A DNA stretch of 64,000 bases from Fluctibacter corallii (GCF_025751585.1 NZ_JAOWKX010000012.1:1-64000), one strand, 5' to 3'. Shown: positions 19,650 to 28,129, counted from the stretch's first letter. The notes: generated by a model from the letters alone, not told the origin. Numbers and translations are program-made.

Positions 19650-20492
19650 TTAATGACACAGTTCTAAATTAGAGTTTTCCAGTTTAGCTCGGTAAGCTGC
19701 CGGTGGTAGATTACCTAAGCTTTCATGCGTTCTTTCTTCGTTGTAATCCAGCCGCCAGAACCAAGACATCTCTCTGACTTGAGTGATGCTTTCAAACAGA
19801 TATACATCCAAGAACTCTCGTCTGAATGAACCGTTAAATCTCTCAATAAAGCCGTTTTGCTGAGGTTTACCCGGTTGGATATACACCAATTCTACCTTTT
19901 GTTCTTCGCACCAATCAGTTAAACATGCTGATATCAGCTCCGGACCGTTATCGACGCGGATCTGATTAGGCAGGCCTCGCTCAGCTTTAAGTTGCTCCAA
20001 TGTCCGTACAACGCGGTCTGCCGGCAATGACGTATCCACTTCGATAGCAAGACATTCTCGCGTACCTTCGTCAACAATATTAAGTGTTCGAAACCGCTTA
20101 CCGCAGTACAGCGTGTCATGCATAAAATCCAAGGCCCACTGATGGTTCACTTGTTTGAGCACATCTAACGGCTGTGCGATGCGTTTAGGCAGTACGCGCT
20201 TGGCTCTGCGTTTCAGGTTCAGGCCCATCTGACAGTAAACGCGATACACACGCTTGTGGTTGAATGTGAAGCCTTTGAAGCGCATGCGCCCAAAACATTT
20301 CCAGAAGCCTGCTCTAGGCGACTTCTTTAACTCTGCATTAATCGCATCAATGACAGCAGAATCTGCTTTGCGCCAGTCTCGTTTGGGTCGGTAGAAGGTT
20401 GAGCGGCCAATCCCAACAAACAGACAGGCTTTTAATATGCTCAATCCGGACTCAACAAGTAGTTTGGCGCAATCGCGCTTCTCTGCTGTCAC
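19650..20492 (-). CDS. Inner IS3 transposase OrfB
   Basis: 280-residue integrase-core protein. The HTH_21-like N-terminus (SILKACLFVGIGRSTFYRPK) precedes the DDE domain: WALDFMHDTLY, IRVDNGPELIS and NGFIERFNGSFRREFL. It is complete, ending ENSNLELCH, and overlaps orfA by 4 bases. The stop codon lies within the terminal repeat, as in many IS3 elements. Confidence 0.92.
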   Translation of the reverse strand: MTAEKRDCAKLLVESGLSILKACLFVGIGRSTFYRPKRDWRKADSAVIDAINAELKKSPRAGFWKCFGRMRFKGFTFNHKRVYRVYCQMGLNLKRRAKRVLPKRIAQPLDVLKQVNHQWALDFMHDTLYCGKRFRTLNIVDEGTRECLAIEVDTSLPADRVVRTLEQLKAERGLPNQIRVDNGPELISACLTDWCEEQKVELVYIQPGKPQQNGFIERFNGSFRREFLDVYLFESITQVREMSWFWRLDYNEERTHESLGNLPPAAYRAKLENSNLELCH

Positions 20493-20759
20493 CAGCCCTT
20501 TTTTGCAAAGAGCTCCTTAATCGCATGGTTTTCCAGGCTGACATCGGCATACATCTTTTTCAGCTTGGCATTTTCTTCTTCAAGCTCTTTTAGTCGCTTA
20601 ACATCAGACGCTTCCATACCACCGTACTTGGACTTCCAGTTGTAATACGTTGAGCTACTTATCCCATGTGTTCGGCACACATCATCTACTTTCATTCCAG
20701 AATCGGCATTCTTTCAGAATGCCGATGATCTGTGATTCGGTAAAACGTGATTTTTTCAT
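20489..20759 (-). pseudogene. Inner IS3 OrfA with a frameshift near its start
   Basis: From the ATG at 20759 the sequence reads MKKSRFTESQIIGILKECRF and then runs into a stop, while the remaining frame (68 residues from MKVDDVCRTHGISSSTYYNW, 20695 down) continues to a normal coil and KELFAKKGW. Compared with the usual L-K-E-A-E-x-G-M-K-V, one base is inserted near 20719, where the DNA now forms a perfect inverted repeat ATCGGCATTCT/AGAATGCCGAT (20702-20726). A shortened OrfA from the internal Met is possible. Confidence 0.65.
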
Positions 20760-21207
20760 TGTTGTCTCCTGCATTAATCATTGCAGAAAACTCCAATTAA
20801 GTCTGTTTCATATTAGGGGAAGCTGACAAAAAGGCGTTATCCATCACAGCGATCGCGGTAGCCAATATGTTTCAATTCGCTACTCTGAGCGCCTTTCAGA
20901 GGCTGGCTTCAACGCCTCTGTCGGCAGTGTTGGAGATTCTTATGACAACGCTTTGGCCGAAACCATAAATGGCCTATACAAAACAGAAGTCATCCACAAA
21001 GATGGCCCTTGGAAAGGACTAGATCAAGTTGAGCTAGCCACACTAGGTTGGGTTGATTGGTTCAACAACAGGCGCCTGCTAGAGCCTATCGGAGATATAC
21101 CACCGGTTGAATATGAGGAAAACTATTATCGACAATTAGGTAAAGATGCGGCAGCATAACTCAAACAAATCCGCCTCCGAATTTACCGGTGCGATTCATC
21201 AATACAA

Positions 21208-21762
21208 TTAAAATAAACTGCTTTGTTCATTTTTAAATGATTCAATAGATGACATAAGGCTTATTTTCTTATCTGCTTTTGTTAGTGCTGTTTCACTCAT
21301 ATAGGAAATTAAAGTTTCTAGATCATTAACTGTCTTAACTTTAAGAAACTTCTTTTCTTTATTAATGAAAACCAGAGATTTCTTACCTCTTTTGAGGAGT
21401 TCTATTGCATTACTTAATGTACCTGTACTTTTAGTATCCCATATCATCAGCCCATAATCACAATCTTCGGCCATTTTTAAATCTTTAGCAGTAAAAAATG
21501 CTCGGGTTCCTTTGGAGTGATTCGTTGCTATGTTATTTGTCTTCCACTTTCCTATATTATTTCTCGGTTGATCACCTGCACAGTAAACCAGCACAGAATT
21601 AGCGTGCTTTTCCAGTAAATATGTTTGTATTGAGGTATCTACCCCATCAGCATCTCCAACTAAAACGTGAAATCCAGAGTTGATGATGTTGTCTATCCTG
21701 GCTAGTACATCTTGATTAATATTTTTGATTCTCATTGAACCTGAAATAAATACTTTATGCAT
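21208..21762 (-). CDS. SLOG-like Rossmann-fold protein
   Basis: 184 residues. The start VFISGSMRIKN, then NSGFHVLVGDADGVDTSIQTYL, matches the nucleotide-binding pattern of SLOG/DUF2493-like Rossmann proteins (the fold shared with DprA and LOG); the GDADGVD loop would hold phosphate. CDYGLMIWDTKSTGTLSNAIELLKRGKKSLVF follows as the typical second half. Its ATG overlaps the stop of the PRTase gene by one base (TAATG), so translation is coupled. SLOG proteins bind or cleave nucleotides and occur in conflict and signalling systems; the substrate here is unknown. The outer IS3 ends 10 bases downstream. Confidence 0.75.
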   Translation of the reverse strand: MHKVFISGSMRIKNINQDVLARIDNIINSGFHVLVGDADGVDTSIQTYLLEKHANSVLVYCAGDQPRNNIGKWKTNNIATNHSKGTRAFFTAKDLKMAEDCDYGLMIWDTKSTGTLSNAIELLKRGKKSLVFINKEKKFLKVKTVNDLETLISYMSETALTKADKKISLMSSIESFKNEQSSLF

Positions 21763-22343
21763 TAATGTTTCCTCGTAGCGGTCGCAACGTATATATTTCT
21801 TATTTTATTGTAACTTCGAAGGACTTGTGTAGCTGCCTCAAGTGAGGAACCAGTATCATAGAGATCATCAATAATTAGTACATCATATTGTCCATTATTA
21901 AGCACGTCATTCACGGAAAATGCTTCTATTAATGTTTGAACTTTTTCATCTCTGTCTTCAATGTCTTTTATTTGAGGTGTATTTTGTACCTTCTGTAATA
22001 GGTTCTCAAGGCATGGAATTCCCATATTTTGAGCAACTTGTCTGGCAACTTCTACGACTGGTTGCCTAGTACGTTGTTTAGAAGGCGGCATAGGTATTAT
22101 TAGGCCTGCACTAGAAAAATATCTTGCTAGAGAGGAACTCATTTGATTAGCAATAGGCGATATTTGTTGAAAGTTTGAACGGTACTTTAATTGAAAAAGG
22201 GCTTCTCCAACTTCTGATCTTGTTGTGTCAAATTCTGGGTGGCCCCATTGGTTCTCGCCTAGATAAATACTTTGAATAACATGCTTATCTAATGAATAAC
22301 CTAGATCCCAGCTTCCATGTATTACTTGAATGTTAACTTCCAT
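21762..22343 (-). CDS. ComF-like phosphoribosyltransferase
   Basis: 193 residues with a type I phosphoribosyltransferase fold: PRPP loop YDVLIIDDLYDTGSSLEAA (about 153-171) preceded by IIPMPPSKQRTRQPVVEVAR (about 82-101), the ComF-like arrangement. No zinc-finger N-terminus as in competence ComF. The N-terminal part (GSWDLGYSLDKHV...GEALFQLKYRSNF) is the usual ComF lead-in. With the SLOG gene it forms a two-gene operon. Such a pair could make or break a ribosyl/nucleotide bond; this is inferred from the folds only. The promoter would lie in 22344-22433. Confidence 0.82.
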   Translation of the reverse strand: MEVNIQVIHGSWDLGYSLDKHVIQSIYLGENQWGHPEFDTTRSEVGEALFQLKYRSNFQQISPIANQMSSSLARYFSSAGLIIPMPPSKQRTRQPVVEVARQVAQNMGIPCLENLLQKVQNTPQIKDIEDRDEKVQTLIEAFSVNDVLNNGQYDVLIIDDLYDTGSSLEAATQVLRSYNKIRNIYVATATRKH

Positions 22344-22500
22344 ATTTTTAAACCTTTAAATTCATTTTACTTAGTCATATTTAGTGATGGTTTGTTAAAT
22401 TAACAAGAGGAAAGTAGAAAAATAGTATTTTTATTACTTTTTAATTAGCCGGATAGTCATTATTAAGCTATGGATTTGTGATTTTCCGGCAAAGCCGGAA

Positions 22501-22692
22501 CGGCTTATCGTGCTGTGGCTAACACTCAGCCGCTTTCCAATTTCCCGGTAACTGAAACCCTCGCGTAAGTAGGCCTCTATCTGGTATCTTTGCCCTTCGA
22601 TCAACTGCTTGTAACTCATGGTAATACTCTAATTGTTTGGCGACTTTAGAATACCACCAACAGGCAGTTGATCGTGTCCACTTCCCCATTAA
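22501..22692 (-). pseudogene. IS30-family remnant (transposase N-terminus and one end)
   Basis: From the ATG at 22619 the frame reads MSYKQLIEGQRYQIEAYLRE, GFSYREIGKRLSVSHSTISR, the helix-turn-helix start of IS30 transposases, and then changes at about 22500 to unrelated sequence containing TTCCGGCAAAGCCGGAA. The catalytic part is gone. The end TTAATGGGGAAGTGGACA (22692-22675) is the terminal region of the IS. The element cut off the integrase gene next to it. Confidence 0.8.
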
Positions 22693-22715
22693 CCATGAGT
22701 GGTGCACTTATTATC

Positions 22716-23532
22716 TGAATTCGGGCTTAGTCTTTTTATGATTAAATACTATTCTGTAGCCATCATCCAGTTTACACAAATCAACCCAGGTGAATTTTTG
22801 AATATCGCTCCAACGAATTCCAGTCAGGCAGCTAAATATAAATGCTCTTTTTAACACATCATATCTGCACTCTGCGTTTACCAGGCGTTTGAGTTCTTCA
22901 TCAGTAAGGTAGTTGCGCTTATTTTGGATGATTTTAATACTCTTCACTTCTTGCACTGGGTTTCGTCTGATTATCCCTTGCTGATAGGCTAGGTTTAGAG
23001 CGGCCCTAATCTTATTAAAGTAACTACTTGCCGTATTGCTTGATAACAGGGTGTCTGACTTTGTTTTTGCAGAGGATTGTAAATATTGTTTAAAACCGTT
23101 TAATAGTTCGGCATCTATATCTTCAAAATTTAGCTCTGGCAATGGATGAAAGCGTCTAAGGTGTATTAAGGAAGATACCCAAATTGAGTAATTTGAAGCA
23201 CTATCTGTTTTGTGTTTTTCAACAATAATGCCTTCCATAAATTCGAAGAAACTTGCTTTTTGCTTCTCTAAATCTTCGAAACAATGCTTATTGTTTGCGT
23301 AGTCAACAAGAGCTTTCGCTCTAATGTTTTCGGCTAAAGAGTTCACACTTTTGTTGTGCTCTCTCTGATTTTTATCTTTTGGGTTTTGATAAACAAATAG
23401 ATCAAGACTTTGTCGTCTACGTTTTTTCTTGCGCTTGCCTGATTCGTCAATAACCGAGCCAAAATTTCTAGTTAACATTAGTGCCTGACGACCTTGAGCG
23501 TCAGGCGACTTTTTTTCTATGGTAATTTTCAT
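22716..23532 (-). pseudogene. Island integrase, C-terminally truncated
   Basis: Tyrosine recombinase of the SAM-like/arm-binding type that is common in Bacteroidetes but also found in proteobacterial islands. ATG at 23532 (MKITIEKKSPDAQGRQALML) starts an N-terminal arm-binding domain; a SAM-like core-binding domain spans about 100-190 and the catalytic Arg sits in SCLTGIRWSDIQKFTW (about 250). The protein stops after HKKTKPEFR at the IS30 remnant, so the H-x-x-R and Tyr of the active site are missing. It lies beside the mnmE att site, as integrases do. Confidence 0.85.
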
Positions 23533-23593
23533 GCAGTCTCCAACTGGCCTACTAGTGGGCACATCGTGGAGAATATTTAGCTGTTAAAAGAAA

Positions 23594-23660
23594 AGAAGGA
23601 AAGTAAAAAATAAAACTAATTTATTGATAATATTAGTTATTTTAATCTTTCTTTCCTTTG
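23594..23660. repeat. A/T-rich imperfect hairpin between integrase and att site
   Basis: AAGGAAAG near the left and CTTTCCTT near the right, with AACTAAT/ATTAGTT inside, form a long imperfect inverted repeat next to the att core. Arm sites for an integrase/IHF are often arranged like this; it may also terminate mnmE or integrase transcripts. Confidence 0.45.
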
Positions 23661-23681
23661 TTTGGGTGTTGTTTTCTTTAA

Positions 23682-23699
23682 TTATTTACCAATACAGAA
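23682..23699 (-). repeat. SGI1-type att core at the 3' end of mnmE
   Basis: Minus strand TTCTGTATTGGTAAATAA, encoding F-C-I-G-K-stop of MnmE. From memory it matches the known attachment core of SGI1-type islands at trmE/mnmE. The second boundary copy is at 14652-14669. Confidence 0.88.
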
Positions 23700-25049
23700 T
23701 GAAGAGAAAATACGCCCGAGTAAATCGTCAGATGAAAATTCACCAATAATCTCGTTTAGATGATGTTGAGTGAGACGAAGTTCCTCTGCCAGTAATTCTC
23801 CCGCTAAATTTTCGTGAAGTTGTTGTTTACCTAACGCGAGGTGTTCACAAGCGCGATTTATCGCGTCAATGTGGCGTCGTCTGGCAATAAATTGGCCTTC
23901 TGAATTGGATTGGTAGCCCATACAGTCTTTGAGATGTTGCGCGAGTGCATCAATGCCTGCTTTTTCACTCGCTGAAATGCGATAGACTGGCATTCCATTG
24001 TTTTCGGAGAAGCCTGGCTCTTCCAATGACAGGTCGGCTTTATTTCTCACTAACGTCACGCCAATGTGTGGCGGTACTTGCTGCATGAATTCAGGCCATA
24101 CTTTATGGGGATCTGATGCGTCAGTTTCTGTACTGTCTACCACAAACAAAATACGGTCTGCTTGACGAATTTCTTGCCATGCGCGTTCAATACCAATTTG
24201 TTCAACTTTGTCGGTACTGTCGCGCAATCCTGCAGTATCGATGATATGAAGCGGCATGCCATCTATGTGAATATGCTCTTTCAATACATCTCGCGTGGTG
24301 CCTGCAATTTCTGTAACGATAGCGGCATCTCGACCGGCTAGGGCATTGAGTAAACTAGATTTACCGGCATTGGGTTTGCCTGCAATGACTACTTGCATGC
24401 CCTCACGTAACAGAGTGCCTTGTTTCGCCTTGTTTTTTACGGTGTCTACATGTTGGATGATATCGTCTAAATCGCCTGCTACTTTGCCATCACTAAGAAA
24501 GTCAATTTCTTCTTCTGGAAAATCAATAGCGGCTTCTACATACATTCTTAGATGAATGACTTTTTCAACCAGTTGCTGGATTTGTTTTGAAAAATCCCCT
24601 TGTAGAGAACGCATGGCACTTTTTGCTGCCTGTTCAGAGCTGGCTTCGATGAGATCGGCGATGGCTTCAGCCTGCGCGAGATCTAACTTATCATTTAGAA
24701 ACGCACGCTCACTAAACTCACCTGGGTTGGCCATTCTGATGTTTGGAAGCGTCAGAATCTCTTTTATGAGCATGTCTATGACCACTTGGCCACCATGACC
24801 TTGAAGTTCAAGCACATCTTCGCCAGTGAAAGAGTTCGGCCCTTGGAAATACAATGCAATACCTTGGTCTAGGGTCTCACCGTCGCTATTATTAAACGGC
24901 AGATACTCTGCTGTACGGGGATTAGGAATACGGCCTAAAATGGCTTTTGCAACGTGTTTGGCTTGATGACCTGAAACCCGTACTATTCCTACTCCACCTT
25001 TGCCTGATGCCGTTGCTTGAGCAACGATGGTATCGTTTTGTACTTCCAC
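23682..25049 (-). CDS. mnmE: tRNA modification GTPase MnmE
   Basis: GTPase that with MnmG forms cmnm5U34 in tRNAs. 455 residues: N-terminal tetrahydrofolate-binding domain (1-120), a helical domain, and an inserted G domain with G1 [10 protein letters not shown] (about 223-232), G3 DTAGLRD and G4 NKAD; it ends with the strictly conserved FCIGK motif whose Cys is catalytic. The start is GTG at 25049. The last six codons are supplied by the integrated island, with no change of protein. Adjacent yajQ lies 5 bp upstream. Confidence 0.98.
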   Translation of the reverse strand: MEVQNDTIVAQATASGKGGVGIVRVSGHQAKHVAKAILGRIPNPRTAEYLPFNNSDGETLDQGIALYFQGPNSFTGEDVLELQGHGGQVVIDMLIKEILTLPNIRMANPGEFSERAFLNDKLDLAQAEAIADLIEASSEQAAKSAMRSLQGDFSKQIQQLVEKVIHLRMYVEAAIDFPEEEIDFLSDGKVAGDLDDIIQHVDTVKNKAKQGTLLREGMQVVIAGKPNAGKSSLLNALAGRDAAIVTEIAGTTRDVLKEHIHIDGMPLHIIDTAGLRDSTDKVEQIGIERAWQEIRQADRILFVVDSTETDASDPHKVWPEFMQQVPPHIGVTLVRNKADLSLEEPGFSENNGMPVYRISASEKAGIDALAQHLKDCMGYQSNSEGQFIARRRHIDAINRACEHLALGKQQLHENLAGELLAEELRLTQHHLNEIIGEFSSDDLLGRIFSSFCIGK

Positions 25050-25054
25050 CGTGA

Positions 25055-25537
25055 TTAATCTCTGAAGTTGTTGAATTGGAAAGGTTGACCTAAATCGGCC
25101 TCACGTACGAGTGACATGACTGATTGCAAGTCATCTCGCTTTTTACCTGTTACGCGAAGCTGCTCTCCTTGTATAGAAGTTTGCACTTTCAGTTTGGCGT
25201 CTTTAATGAGTTTGGTCAGTTTTTTTGCTGTAGGTTGATCGATACCCTCCTGGAACTCAATGCGCTGCTTGACGGTTTTACCTGAGTGCTCAACATCACT
25301 TCTGTCCATGGCTGCTGTATCAACACTGCGTTTTACACAGTTGCTTCTTAAGATGTCGATCATTTGCTTAAGTTGAAAGTCGGCTTCGGCCTTCATGACC
25401 ACAACGCCATCGGCGAATTCGAATGTGGCTTCAATACCTCGGAAATCGAAGCGTGTGGAGAGCTCACGATTCGCATTGTCTACTGCATTTTTTACTTCAA
25501 CCATGTCTATTTCAGAAACGATATCAAATGAGGGCAT
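25055..25537 (-). CDS. yajQ: YajQ family cyclic-di-GMP-binding protein
   Basis: 160-residue YajQ/UPF0234 protein made of two ferredoxin-like domains; members bind nucleotides, and some bind cyclic-di-GMP. Signature [20 protein letters not shown] at the N-terminus and [23 protein letters not shown] near the C-terminus. It lies in an apparent unit with mnmE (5-bp gap). The cellular role is not settled; E. coli YajQ was linked to RNA binding. Confidence 0.95.
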   Translation of the reverse strand: MPSFDIVSEIDMVEVKNAVDNANRELSTRFDFRGIEATFEFADGVVVMKAEADFQLKQMIDILRSNCVKRSVDTAAMDRSDVEHSGKTVKQRIEFQEGIDQPTAKKLTKLIKDAKLKVQTSIQGEQLRVTGKKRDDLQSVMSLVREADLGQPFQFNNFRD

Positions 25538-25600
25538 GGGTGCATTCCTATTAAATGTGTTTTTAAATAATTGAGTGCTATTGTATCAGCGTATGAGATT

Positions 25601-25627
25601 CAAAAAAGCCCGCTTTTGCGGGCCTTT
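25601..25627 (-). terminator. Terminator after yidC
   Basis: GCCCGC (25607-25612) pairs with GCGGGC (25617-25622) around a TTTT loop, with outer A/T pairs. On the minus strand it is followed by six T (A run 25601-25606). It closes the rpmH-rnpA-yidD-yidC transcript before yajQ. Confidence 0.85.
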
Positions 25628-25639
25628 TCTACATATTGA

Positions 25640-27280
25640 TTAACTCGTTTTTAAGCCTCGCTTTTCCATCGAGCTGTAAATCATTTTAGCTTGTATCAGC
25701 GTAATCACGTTACTGATTAACCAGTAAAGTACCAAACCTGCTGGGAACCATAAGAAGAAGATACTCATGAAAACAGGCATCCATTGCATAATCTTTTGCT
25801 GCATTGGATCGGTAACAGTCATTGGCTGAAGCTTTTGTAGCAAATACATACTCGCACCGGTAAGCACTGGGAGCACAAAGTATGGGTCTTTAACGCTCAA
25901 GTCTGTAATCCATAAATAAAAGTCAGCGTGGCGTAATTCAACACTTTCAAGGAATACCCAGTAAAGCGCTAAGAAGATTGGCATTTGAAGAAGCAGCGGG
26001 AAGCATCCACCCATTGGATTAACTTTCTCTTTCTTATAGAGCTCCATCATCCCTTGTGACATCTTTTGACGATCGTCACCAAAACGGTCTTTTAGCTGCT
26101 GCATCTTGGGCGCTAAGTTACGAAGCTTTGCCATAGACTCATATTGCTTCTTGGTTAATGGATACATTGCTCCTTTAACAATAATCGTGATCAAAATAAT
26201 TGCTAGACCCCAATTACCGACTAACCCGTGCAGGAACTTAAGCAGTGCGAACAGAGGCTGTGAAATCCACCACAAAATTCCGTAATCGACTGTAAGGTCT
26301 AAGCCGCGAGCCAAGTTAGCAAGAACATCTTGGTCTTTAGGGCCTAAGTACAATGTGCTGTCTAAACTTGTTGTGTCGCCAGGCTGCAATACAACCACTT
26401 CTCCTGTATAACCAATTGCTGCAAAGCGGTTTTGAATAGTGCGGGTAAACAGGTTATTCGTATTGGTTTGATTCGGAATCCAGGCTGAAACAAAATAATG
26501 CTCTAGCATAGCGACCCAACCGCCATTTGTTGTCGTTCTTAGATTTTCATCTTCAATGTCGTCGAACGTATATTTCTCATATCGGGTATCTTCCGTTGAG
26601 TAAGCTGTACCGCGATACGTAGGCATGAACATATTGCCTTCAGGCACACTGAGAGTTTGTTTTAGCTGACCATAAGGTTGAAGCTGTTTCGCCGAATCAG
26701 ACTGGTTTGTGATGAGGTATTTCACATTAATGGCGTGCTGATCGCGACTAAATATAAATTGTTTTGTGATGAGTAAGCCATCTTCTGATTTCCATGTTAA
26801 AGGAACGATCAACTCATCACCCGTCATTTCATAGCTAGACTCCGCGCTTTGATAAATCGGGCGACCACGTGGGTTTGCATCAGGACCATCAACACCAATA
26901 AGGCCACTTTGTGCTACATACAGTTCTGACTCGCCAGCATGGAGCAACTCGAACGCTTCGTCTGAGTTTTGCGTAAGTGGGAAGTTCAGAAGCTTTGCCG
27001 ACACAATATCGCCGCCACGGGTATCAATTTGCACTTGGTGATTGCTTGAAACCACATTAATGATTTGCTGCTTGCCAGTGGTTACTGATGTCGCGCTGAG
27101 GGATTGTTCACTGACAGGTACATCCGCCGATGGTTGACCCGCTGGTGCATCATTCACCTGAGTAGGTTGTGTTTGAACTGTTGCGACGGGCTGAGGACCA
27201 TAGTCCTTCTGCCATTCCATCCATAACAAGAAACTGACCATAACAAGGCCGATTACCAAAAAACTACGTTGGGATTCCAT
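25640..27280 (-). CDS. yidC: Membrane protein insertase YidC
   Basis: Inserts and folds inner-membrane proteins, alone or with SecYEG; 546 residues from the ATG at 27280 (MESQRSFLVIGLVMVSFLLW). A TTG six codons upstream is rejected, because the protein aligns from MESQ and the AAGAG ribosome site lies between the two. One N-terminal membrane helix, a large periplasmic domain (about 50-340) and five C-terminal helices with the conserved LLQMPIFLALYWVFLESVEL are present. Confidence 0.98.
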   Translation of the reverse strand: MESQRSFLVIGLVMVSFLLWMEWQKDYGPQPVATVQTQPTQVNDAPAGQPSADVPVSEQSLSATSVTTGKQQIINVVSSNHQVQIDTRGGDIVSAKLLNFPLTQNSDEAFELLHAGESELYVAQSGLIGVDGPDANPRGRPIYQSAESSYEMTGDELIVPLTWKSEDGLLITKQFIFSRDQHAINVKYLITNQSDSAKQLQPYGQLKQTLSVPEGNMFMPTYRGTAYSTEDTRYEKYTFDDIEDENLRTTTNGGWVAMLEHYFVSAWIPNQTNTNNLFTRTIQNRFAAIGYTGEVVVLQPGDTTSLDSTLYLGPKDQDVLANLARGLDLTVDYGILWWISQPLFALLKFLHGLVGNWGLAIILITIIVKGAMYPLTKKQYESMAKLRNLAPKMQQLKDRFGDDRQKMSQGMMELYKKEKVNPMGGCFPLLLQMPIFLALYWVFLESVELRHADFYLWITDLSVKDPYFVLPVLTGASMYLLQKLQPMTVTDPMQQKIMQWMPVFMSIFFLWFPAGLVLYWLISNVITLIQAKMIYSSMEKRGLKTS

Positions 27281-27399
27281 ACGGTACTCTTTTTTCAACG
27301 AATGTTATTGTGCGGAGTGGTGTGCTCCGAGTTCACATTATTTGATTTCAACCTTATAAGGCTGAAATGGTTTACTTTATTAAGCGCACGAATGACAAG

Positions 27400-27663
27400 T
27401 TATGTGTCTTTTGATTTCGTGCAGTGCAATTTATGCGGTACAGGATCGTGCCCACCTTCATGCAAAGGGTGGCATTTTAATATGCGTTTGACAGATAACC
27501 AACCTCCAATTAAGAATCCATGCATTTTTATTGCATCGATAGCATATTGAGAGCACGTTGGATGAAAGCGACAGCTTGGACCTATCAACGGAGAAATAAA
27601 TCGCTGATAACCACGAATGAGTGTAATAGGGATTAAGCGCAACGCTTGGAAAGCTTTTTCCAT
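27400..27663 (-). CDS. yidD: Membrane protein insertion efficiency factor YidD
   Basis: Small basic, membrane-associated protein that aids YidC-dependent insertion; 87 residues. Conserved signature [20 protein letters not shown] followed by [15 protein letters not shown], with the family Cys residues, and the terminal Pro-His rich part ([12 protein letters not shown]). Its 5' end overlaps the 3' end of rnpA by 31 bp, typical for this cluster. Confidence 0.97.
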   Translation of the reverse strand: MEKAFQALRLIPITLIRGYQRFISPLIGPSCRFHPTCSQYAIDAIKMHGFLIGGWLSVKRILKCHPLHEGGHDPVPHKLHCTKSKDT

Positions 27664-27986
27664 AATTTACTCAGTAATTGATAAACCTGTTCATTTGAAA
27701 GGGTATCGAGCTGACTTTTGCCAACTACAACAATATCGATGTCGGGTAAATTATGTTGATTTAAGCGAAAGCTTTCGCGAATCAATCTTTTTAATCTATT
27801 TCTATCGTGGGCTTTTCTGACACGTTTTTTAGAAAGTGTAATACCAATACGAGGGTGGTTACTCTCATTCTTACGTGCAAGAAGTGTTAGGTGTGGGGAA
27901 ACTGCCGGTATTGCATCGGCAAAGACATATTCAAAGTGGGAGGGAGATAATAATCTTAACTCCCTTGAAAACGAATTTTCACCCAC
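27633..27986 (-). CDS. rnpA: Ribonuclease P protein component
   Basis: Protein subunit of RNase P, which matures the 5' ends of tRNAs. 117 residues, start GTG at 27986. The RNR motif [16 protein letters not shown] (about 58-73) and the N-terminal [12 protein letters not shown] loop that binds the pre-tRNA leader are present. It lies 8 bp after rpmH. The small overlap with yidD suggests coupled translation. Confidence 0.98.
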   Translation of the reverse strand: MGENSFSRELRLLSPSHFEYVFADAIPAVSPHLTLLARKNESNHPRIGITLSKKRVRKAHDRNRLKRLIRESFRLNQHNLPDIDIVVVGKSQLDTLSNEQVYQLLSKLWKKLSKRCA

Positions 27987-27994
27987 TTCGGATA

Positions 27995-28129
27995 TTACGC
28001 TGATAAACGAGCACGGCCTTTAGCGCGACGACTAGCTAGAACCTTGCGGCCATTTTTTGTCGCCATACGAGCACGAAAACCGTGAGAACGCTTACGCTTT
28101 AAGTTACTTGGTTGAAAAGTTCTTTTCAT
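27995..28129 (-). CDS. rpmH: 50S ribosomal protein L34
   Basis: 44-residue ribosomal protein, too short for the usual gene list but unambiguous: it starts [20 protein letters not shown] and ends [13 protein letters not shown], rich in Arg and Lys. ATG at 28129. It is the first gene of the rpmH-rnpA-yidD-yidC unit and divergent from dnaA. Confidence 0.99.
   Translation of the reverse strand: MKRTFQPSNLKRKRSHGFRARMATKNGRKVLASRRAKGRARLSA

Larger units (their letters stand above)
19636..20828 (-). mobile_element. Inner IS3-family element
   Basis: Left end 19636 (TGTCCACTTCCCCATTAATG), right end 20828, whose complement starts TGTCAGCTTCCCCTAATATG; the 26-bp ends match at about 19 positions. It encodes orfA/orfB on the minus strand. 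No target duplication is seen (GTGC before, AAAAG after). OrfA is frameshifted near its start (see that entry). Confidence 0.88.
19571..21159 (+). pseudogene. Outer IS3 orfB, split and internally deleted
   Basis: Two pieces. The N-terminal piece (to 19635) reads VVQFIDLYRSLYGVEPICRV. The C-terminal piece (20829-21159) resumes at KGVIHHSDRGSQYVS and continues to the end, QLGKDAAA. The second Asp (HSDRG) and the Glu (NALAETINGLY) of the DDE triad survive; the first Asp is missing. Compared with family length, about 130-150 residues are gone, so insertion of the inner IS was accompanied by deletion. Confidence 0.85.
19187..21198 (+). mobile_element. IS3-family element interrupted by a second IS3
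   Basis: Terminal inverted repeats start TGAATC...CCGG: left end 19187 (TGAATCAATCCGGG), right end 21198, whose complement reads TGAATCGCACCGGT. orfA (19237-19575) is intact; orfB is broken at 19635 by an opposite-strand IS3 (19636-20828) and lacks its middle. Flanking bases TCC/TCA do not form a target duplication. Confidence 0.88.
14652..23699. mobile_element. Genomic island integrated at the 3' end of mnmE
   Basis: About 9 kb bounded by direct 18-bp repeats: TTATTTACCAATACAGAA (23682-23699, the mnmE end) and CTATTTACCGATACAAAA (14652-14669), 15 of 18 identical. Next to the mnmE copy is a tyrosine integrase gene (truncated), and near the other end an AlpA/excisionase-like regulator and a DUF927-type helicase fragment, as in integrative elements. 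The 18-bp site is that used by SGI1-type islands (known attB at the mnmE/trmE 3' end). Cargo: XRE-ImmA pair, SLOG-PRTase pair; IS elements have removed parts. All non-IS genes point the same way (minus). Probably no longer mobile on its own. Confidence 0.9.

Noticed and set aside
22434-22619. A 61-residue gene reading from an IS30-like start
   Set aside because: Only the first 40 residues are IS30-like; the rest is unrelated sequence beyond a break, so it is a remnant, not a gene.
14652-23699. Calling the island SGI1 itself
   Set aside because: Only the attachment site class is shared; no SGI1 backbone, integron or resistance genes are seen and the integrase looks of a different subtype.
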